In this document: piece by piece, positions 32,395 through 64,000 of the stretch
Layout: every line of letters begins with the position of its first letter
How positions within the stretch are numbered: position 1 is the first letter of the stretch
Origin: Oncomelania hupensis
Taxonomy: Eukaryota > Mollusca > Gastropoda > Littorinimorpha > Pomatiopsidae
Assembly: GCA_036898135.1 (NCBI GenBank)
Contig: CM072512.1
Span: 38,591,645 to 38,655,644, forward strand
Direction: 5' to 3'
DNA length: 64,000 nt
Position numbers and translations under genes: made by a program
The notes under the pieces: model-generated
The model's database searches: none
The model's input: the letters and a program-made list of their open reading frames with translations, nothing else
Told to the model about the DNA's origin: nothing

Positions 32395-32520
32395 GCAGAT
32401 GCCATTGCAGATGTGTGTACAACCAGCAGGGCAGATATCATAACCAGCAGTGCAGATGCTGAGTAGTCCTATGCAGATGCCTGTGCAGATGCCAATGCAC
32501 AGATGCCTGTGCAGATGCCA
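32395..32520. repeat. GCAGATGCC-type minisatellite in the RASGEF1 3' UTR
   Basis: About eight copies of GCAGATG-like units, often TGCAGATGCC(A/T)(A/G)TG, occur in 130 bp. They lie downstream of the RASGEF1 stop codon in transcription. Confidence 0.7.
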
Positions 32521-32677
32521 ATGCAGAGGTCCAGCAGCGCCAGAACTTCAGTTTCGACTGTGCCATTTACCATCATGATTTGGATTTGCCATTTGAAGTT
32601 GTTGATTGCGGCGATGTGGAGGACGATGTACTAGATGCGGATGACGTGGAAGAAGTGGACACCCTAGACTTCGTATG

Positions 32678-63688
<31,011 letters not shown>

Positions 63689-64000
63689 CTGTAACACACA
63701 CACAAATACACAGTAAATGGCAATGTTATAACTACTTGGAACATTGTAGCCAATCTCAAAATTGTAACAGATAATACACGAATAAAGCTATGAAAAAGAA
63801 ACCGAGAAGAAAAAGATCTGCAGCCTCCCCTCCATCCTCCCTCTTCCCCCCACCCCCACCCCACCCCCCACCCCCCCAAAAAAAAACATAAATAAATAAG
63901 TAAGTAAATAAATACATTTCAAAAATATAAATAATTTTATTTCAAGTGTACTAGATGAAACCGGAAATTGGTAATAAAAACGTTGGCAGTGGTTCTAGGT

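Larger units (their letters stand above)
27351..32677 (-). other. Probable long RASGEF1 3' untranslated region
   Basis: Downstream of the TGA there are about 5.3 kb, mostly AT-rich, with no recognisable coding sequence. On the - strand an AATAAA hexamer lies at 27356-27351. It is followed by a GU-rich stretch (27320-27295 on the + strand reads as CA-rich), which fits a cleavage site. Contents include a GCAGATG-type minisatellite (32395-32520), a 22-nt-arm hairpin (28993-29041), a CT tract (28729-28798) and a SINE (27698-27860). The UTR extent is inferred; closer AATAAA signals could give shorter forms. Confidence 0.4.

Overview
This is eukaryotic nuclear DNA from an invertebrate animal, most plausibly a mollusc and perhaps a gastropod. 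The lineage is inferred from two conserved animal genes with large GT-AG introns, very dense simple-sequence DNA, tRNA-derived SINEs and invertebrate-type LINE, Harbinger and hAT-like elements; nothing in the sequence fixes the species.

Two real genes converge. A complete 24-exon PMS2 (MutL-homologue mismatch-repair endonuclease) gene lies on the + strand, coding 5784-26228. Splicing at GT-AG junctions gives one uninterrupted 3,042-nt frame encoding 1,013 aa, with the GHKL ATPase motifs, a long variable linker and the MutL endonuclease motif. On the - strand is a RASGEF1-family Ras guanine-nucleotide exchange factor: 17 coding segments from 63688 down to the stop at 32678. It has a RasGEF_N domain and a CDC25-type catalytic domain, and its 5' end lies beyond the right edge. 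The space between the two stop codons (26229-32677) looks like two 3' UTRs running towards each other, with a long AT-rich one for RASGEF1. The two genes have no evident functional link; they are simply neighbours.

The rest is mobile and simple-sequence DNA. 1-5300 holds a frameshifted LINE fragment and an apparently intact PIF/Harbinger transposon (transposase, long TIRs, TTA target duplication) that ends 484 bp before the PMS2 start codon. PMS2 introns carry a second LINE copy with a hAT-like element in its GGATA tail and a 119-bp hairpin MITE inside that. They also hold a piggyBac-like MITE, a short hAT-like element with a 5-bp duplication, a THAP-like fragment and another hAT-like element with a BED-like finger. 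The 18.4-kb RASGEF1 intron between 45200 and 63631 is a SINE and microsatellite sink: three SINE groups, a SINE-in-SINE insertion, MITEs lying in CA/GT repeats, LINE 3' ends, and a degenerate repeat family at 60.6-62.95 kb that I do not recognise.

No prokaryotic system, CRISPR array, rRNA gene or convincing functional tRNA gene is present. Tract and repeat boundaries are read by eye and may be off by a few bases; exon boundaries were each checked for splice consensus and reading frame.
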